Of a DNA stretch of 64,000 bases, positions 59,223 through 64,000 are shown piece after piece (within the stretch, counting starts at the first letter, position 1; every line of letters starts with the position of its first letter). This DNA is from Eutypella sp. D-1 (Eukaryota; Ascomycota; Sordariomycetes; Xylariales; Diatrypaceae): NCBI GenBank assembly GCA_023313575.1, contig JAJTTP010000004.1, positions 1,054,001-1,118,000 of the forward strand, read 5' to 3'. Both the position numbers and the translations under genes were made by a program. The notes under the pieces were generated by a model, which saw only the letters and a program-made list of their open reading frames with translations, ran no database searches and had not been told where the DNA came from.

Positions 59223-62200
59223 CGATGCCTGACGTGTTCGCGACGCAGAAAAATATTGATGCATCCATATATGTACCTGTTAATGATGTGCTGCATGTTG
59301 GTGGTGTCTGGGTATGTACGTCGCTCGAAGCGAGAGGTGAGGGCCATACGATGACGATCATGAGAGACCACTTGGAAGTTGACTTGCCGTGTTCTGCGTG
59401 TGTGCATTTCCTCCGAAAGGTGCATATAATGTGTTTACGGAGGTACTTGATTAACCTTTTTCTATTACCGACGGTCAAACAGATACTACATTGGAGACAG
59501 TAACCGAATGAAAGGATAGGAGATGAGAAGGACAGGGGGCTCAAAGCGCTTGACAGACGCAGCAAGCATATTCGGGGCAACATTATCAAGTACGTTAGTT
59601 GCAGTGTGAGGTAGCGCTGCGTCTCGTTGCGTCGTGCTGCGTTGTGTTATGCTATAGTTCCTTGGTAATGGAGGGTACGGGATGGGTGTGATGGGATCGA
59701 AACGCCCCGGCTCTTTGCGAGACAACCGAAATTTCTTACCCTAGGCCATGCCGGATGACGAGACATAATGGGGTGGGGGAAACAAAAATCAAAAATAAAG
59801 ATATTCTAGCACGAGAAGGAAACCAACGTGGGCGCCATCAACGCTGCCGGAACCAATGTCTCGGTCTACGAGCCCTACCCTCATAAGATGACCGATTACT
59901 ATACGAATGAACGAATACTTACCTAGTTACCTGTCTCCCCTCTGCAGCACGCGCGGCATTTCTCACTGGTTTTGATGGCTGCGCATGTAACTTTGCTTGG
60001 GCTTACCTGCAAGCACTTCCGCGGTGGGTTGGCAATAATCGGTCCCTCTTTGGAACATTCTCCAACTCCTCAGGAATCCGCCCTGTGAGGTCATTGGATG
60101 CTGCGACCTTTTGCTGTGCTTGATGGATTCTTACAGGTCACTTCTCCCCAGTTGGCGTTGGGCTTGCAGGGGTCCAGCCCACGTCCACGCCCACGCCCTC
60201 GCTCCCCAGGCGGCGGCGGCGGTACCACGGTGACGCAGCCTGCCTGCCAGCAAGCCCGGCGCGGGCGCCGGTAACAATTCAAGGTTGTAGCAACGTTCAT
60301 CGGGCCCATTTAATCTGAGTATCACGATGAGGCACGCCTAAGGTATGAGAACGTCGGCTATTCGATATGGAAAAGATCTAGAAGAGACGGGGCCATTTTA
60401 GGGGATATTTTAGTGAAAGAGCTGCTTAGGTACTCCGTGGAGCCAGTAGATAGACAGGGACTGCCGGGGTAGGCATGAACCGGAAGATATACCGTAGAGC
60501 CTAAGGCGGGCATGGCATGGTGGCAGTTCTCTTGAAATTCTGACGGATGGAGACGACATCTCGGCTCCAGAAAAGAGTTGGAGGAGAAGCCGGGAGTTTG
60601 TCGTTGGGTTCATAGGCTGAAAGGTTCATTGATTTCTCCGTTGCTGGCCTGTGAGTTGGAGTTGTAAACTATTAGATGGAGTTAAACTTCATGGAGTTAA
60701 ATCAGTCAAAACATCGGATGATGTTGGGCTGTCAAATCTTATCAATTGATTACTCTGGCTGTCTAGACTACAACTATAGTGCGAATAGGAACCATCCGCG
60801 GCAACATCTTAGATCTGTGGATATCCCCAGTCGTTTATAAATCTACTTAGTGTATTTGGACTGCTACGTAGCGTAGGAGGTAGCGTGGAAATCGCCTCTT
60901 CAGCTTTCCAGATCTGGACTCATCGGAGAAACTGCCAGCTCAAAAATGGAAATCCCAGTTCGTTTAAGCTGCCGACGGCGCCGGGTCTAGGGCCTAGCTC
61001 AACGTTAGAGGCTGCTCGCGACTTGTTTCGATTAGGGAAGCCCTCAACATCAGATCACAATCGAGATCGCATTCTCACGCGCGCAAATCGACTTCTGAGA
61101 TTTCCATCAATGAGGTCGCTCATTAGAGGGGAAATCGACAGTTTAGCAGCTCCACCTGGCGTTCACCAGATCATCCCCAAAACAACTCAATTTAAAGCAA
61201 ACAGACTGGACTAGGCAGATAGGCATTAATTTGTAACTATCATCAACCTATGTCTATATTTCGAGATTTCCGTAGTCACGCCACCCCGAGAAGATGATGT
61301 TTCATAAGTAGCGAAATCGAATATAACTCTCCTATTAATTAACCCAACTGCCTAGTTTAGGGAGTTAACTAGACGAAAGGCCAGAAAAATCCAAGTCGCT
61401 CCTCTTATGGCTAGGCCAGTTCTATTCGTATACCTTTTACTGGCTATTAAGCCGACCTATCAGATTTTACGAGTCTAGAAGCGCTAAGGAGGGCAGACGG
61501 GCAGGTCAAACTTCGGCATCTCTCCCTGCCGCTTTCTAGAGAGTTTCTGAGAAGAAAGCACGGTCCACGAAAGAAGCCGTTCGCGAACAAGGGGGAAAAG
61601 AAGAAGAGAACCAAGCTCAATCCAAGCTGCCAGACGTGTGTCTGGGTGCACAGGTGCCCAGCGACTGCCGCTGCCGCTGCCCCCCATGCCCAGCGCAAGT
61701 CACCCCAATCCCTACTCTAGTGAGAAAGAATACTACTTGACTTACTGACCCAACTCGCGCTGCTAGCGCCATCCACTCAAATACCGGGGAAGTCGCATGC
61801 GATGGCTTGCATGCCGCTAACAATCCTAGCTGGGCTTTTGGTTTGCCTTGTTTTCTGTGTTTTCTACAATTTATTTTATTTTTTATTTTTTGGTTTTCCT
61901 GCTGAGGAGTCCAAGGGGCGGGCGCGGGGGCAGGGTGTCATTGTGCCTGACGATTAGGGAAGAACAAAGTACATAAAAAATAAAGGTAACGAGCCATTTT
62001 GGGCTGGTTGTGGACGTGGCCTGTCCACGGGTGTGAGTGGCTGCTAAAGGGGGCCAGAAGGGCAAAAAAGTGAGGCGACCGCCCTGCGACCCCCATTCGA
62101 GTGGTGAGTGATTCTCCGAGGTCCCGCGCCGGACCACTCCTGCCACTATCCCCCCGGCCGGGCGACTGTGGGCCCCGCCAGTTAACCATCTCATTGACGG

Positions 62201-63576
62201 GTCGACATGAGTGCATTCGTTATGCAGGATGCATCACAGGCTGCCACGCAGCCCACGATAGCCCGCCTGGAGATGGAGACATGGAGACATGGAGAAGATC
62301 ACGAATTGAATGGGTGGATGGCGCTACGTCGTCCACTCAGATTGCATGTCCCCGTAAAAGAATGAACAAAGAAAAAGAAGTGCTTATGTACATAGAGCAA
62401 ACCCGAGGGAGGTCATCGCCACAATTATCAAGTAATACCCCATCAGCCCATCTACCACCCATCGTCCACGATATTGATGCAGGACTCCGCTGTTAGCTTA
62501 GGTACAAGCCTCCTAGGCAACAAGTCAGCAAGCGAAGCCACGATCTCGCTCCTCATTGTGAACCAACCTTATCGCGCTATGTGCTACGGAGCCTTACATG
62601 CGCCATACATCCCACCTACGCATCTACGCGTTCCTCCAGTAATCCGTGCATCCGTATCGTATCGGTATCAAGACATGTCCTCTTTTCTTTTGTTCTCCGC
62701 TACCCATTCCCCCCTCGTGATCGTGACTCAGAGCCACTTGTTCCTTCAACGGGCGTAGCACCAGGCCACGTGCAACTGATTGTTGCCCGCCCCCTCCCTC
62801 TCTTCCCCTCCTTTGGACCCTTTGTGCACTTCGTTTCTCCCTCCCTAGAGCATCTACCCATGTAGTGCCAGATGAGGTCTTGTCATGCTGTGGAAACATG
62901 CTGAAACGACACGCTGCCGAGATATTAGATCAGGTACATACGGTAATTGCTTGTCGATTAAGCCCCGCCTAAGATAGATATAGATACATGGATGATGTGT
63001 CAGCCAGGGTTCGGGCTTGGTAGCCATGCCGGTCCCCATTCCTGTGGCTTGTCACGATCTGAGAGAAGACCTGAAGGTGACACAAGTCTTCCTACTTTTA
63101 GCCTGGCAACTTTCGCGACAGCAGCTGCATCGGGCTGGTTTACCATCGCGTCGAAATGGCGAATAAGCGTAACGCAGCCCTGCAGCCCTGGCAGTCTTGT
63201 CGGTGAGCTCCAACCAGCATGCTACGTAGATGACTAGGTATACATAAACAAACGCATAAACTTTTCTCCCAGGTACCTAGCTTCATATACAATGCGCTTA
63301 CCGCGGGCGTTGCACCTTATCTACATGGTTTCGTTCCGACATTGGAGATGGAATCCTTCCTCATGTTGGCTGCCGACACCTGCGACAACAAGACTATGCG
63401 AAGTAATTAGGGACATGGGGAGTTTTAACCGCCTAGCTGAGTCACAAATGTGATATGCCCCCTCCCGGTTCAACCCCCACCCCTTTTAGGACACGTTCCC
63501 ACACTCGGCACCGACTCTCCCACGGGTTCGGCCACCAGCCCTGCCCAGCCGACGCTCGCTCCGGGGTGGGCCTGAA

Positions 63577-63593
63577 CCCCCCCCCCCCCCCCC
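63577..63593 (+). repeat. 17-nt C homopolymer
   Basis: An uninterrupted C17 run in non-coding sequence near the right end of the window. Confidence 0.9.
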
Positions 63594-64000
63594 GGACGTC
63601 CTCTGTGACAACTGCTGTCTGATCGGAGACGTTAGATGGACTTCGGCGGGTCGATAAGGAATCATCCTGCTTATTATCGCAATCTGGCGTCATGGCCTCC
63701 AGCCGGGTCGCCATGCATCCAGGATGATATGGTCTAGTAGGGAAGAGGGTTCGCGACGACACCTGACTGTAACTGCGGGTGGTTGACAGGTCGTCTATCT
63801 CCCTGTCCCGGTCAACCGGTATACTGGAATCAACTAATTACCCAAGATTACTTCTTTCCTGTTCTTCTCCACCCTGTCATGTCTTGCCCAACCCCCATGC
63901 CTCTCGCGCATCCGTTCCGGCGACCAGGGTCCTTGAACCCGGATCAGCGAGCTACGTCTTACGGCAGGTGCGATGACGATACCCGGCCTTGGATATGATA

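Larger units (their letters stand above)
57628..64000. other. 6.4 kb without a supported gene; probable leader of the C2H2 gene at left
   Basis: The first 700 bp upstream of the C2H2 start contain pyrimidine/purine tracts (for example 58080-58110) and minus-strand short frames at 58026-57835 and 58391-58191, consistent with a long 5' leader. Further right are a G-rich run of TTGGGC units (58411-58445), TACTCCGTA-like elements (58632-58642, 59007-59016, 60430-60438), an AT/GT microsatellite (59170-59222), a short ACATGGAG repeat (about 62272-62293) and a C17 run. A plus-strand frame at 60885-61214 and several GC-rich frames at 61447-62865 have no domain or splice support. Part of the right end may be leader of a gene beyond the window. 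Confidence 0.45.

Noticed and set aside
60885..61214. 109-codon plus-strand frame
   Set aside because: It is moderately protein-like but has no recognisable motif, no splice partners and no supporting promoter element.
1..64000. A secondary-metabolite or other co-regulated gene cluster
   Set aside because: No polyketide synthase, peptide synthetase, terpene cyclase or cytochrome P450 is present, and the recognised genes have unrelated housekeeping or accessory roles.

Overview
The window reads as a gene-sparse piece of chromosome from a filamentous ascomycete (Pezizomycotina, probably a Sordariomycete). The class is an inference; the gene structures are read directly. Genes are split by short introns, mostly 51-160 nt, with GTRNGT-like donors and CTAAC/CTGAC-like branch sites. 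The gene set includes Zn2Cys6 regulators, an AA9 polysaccharide monooxygenase with a CBM1, a Btn1/CLN3 orthologue and an App1-type phosphatase. No operons, rRNA, tRNA, CRISPR arrays or intact transposon genes were found. I worked by eye, so introns are inferred from splice motifs, reading frame and family continuity.

Left part (1-30 kb), gene-bearing. A secreted acid phosphatase (272-1556, +) lies tail-to-tail with a 693-residue NirA-like Zn2Cys6 factor (6204-3595, -). After about 3.5 kb with no recognisable gene come the AA9-CBM1 monooxygenase (11009-9727, -), a small Prp3-C-terminal/DUF1115-like protein (12057-11668, -) and, divergent from it, a DUF2470 membrane protein (12514-13200, +). 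A 1076-residue Zn2Cys6 regulator (15716-19162, +) converges on the battenin gene (22008-20404, -). Next are an App1-like phosphatase (24029-25456, +), a glutathione S-transferase (26540-27599, +) and a small cysteine-rich orphan (28409-29029, +).

Middle (30-43.7 kb): a desert of more than 13 kb with no supportable gene or transposon. It holds only short tandem duplications, palindromes and a G-run. It ends at a second orphan gene (43795-44724, +), whose start codon lies in the second copy of a 38-bp tandem duplication.

Right part: a membrane-anchored double-psi beta-barrel (RlpA/expansin-like) protein (46060-46977, +) converges on a six-pass membrane protein with a long Ser/Thr/Pro-rich tail (49576-47572, -). 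Then come a frameshifted methyltransferase pseudogene (52738-51719, -) and a 684-residue C2H2 regulator (57627-55498, -). The last 6 kb have no gene I can support.

The genes do not form an obvious biosynthetic cluster. Functional links are limited to plausible pairs, such as the monooxygenase with XlnR-type and carbon-repression sites in its promoter. The most interesting points are the two orphan genes, the duplication that supplies a start codon, splice junctions that interrupt key modules, and the decayed methyltransferase.
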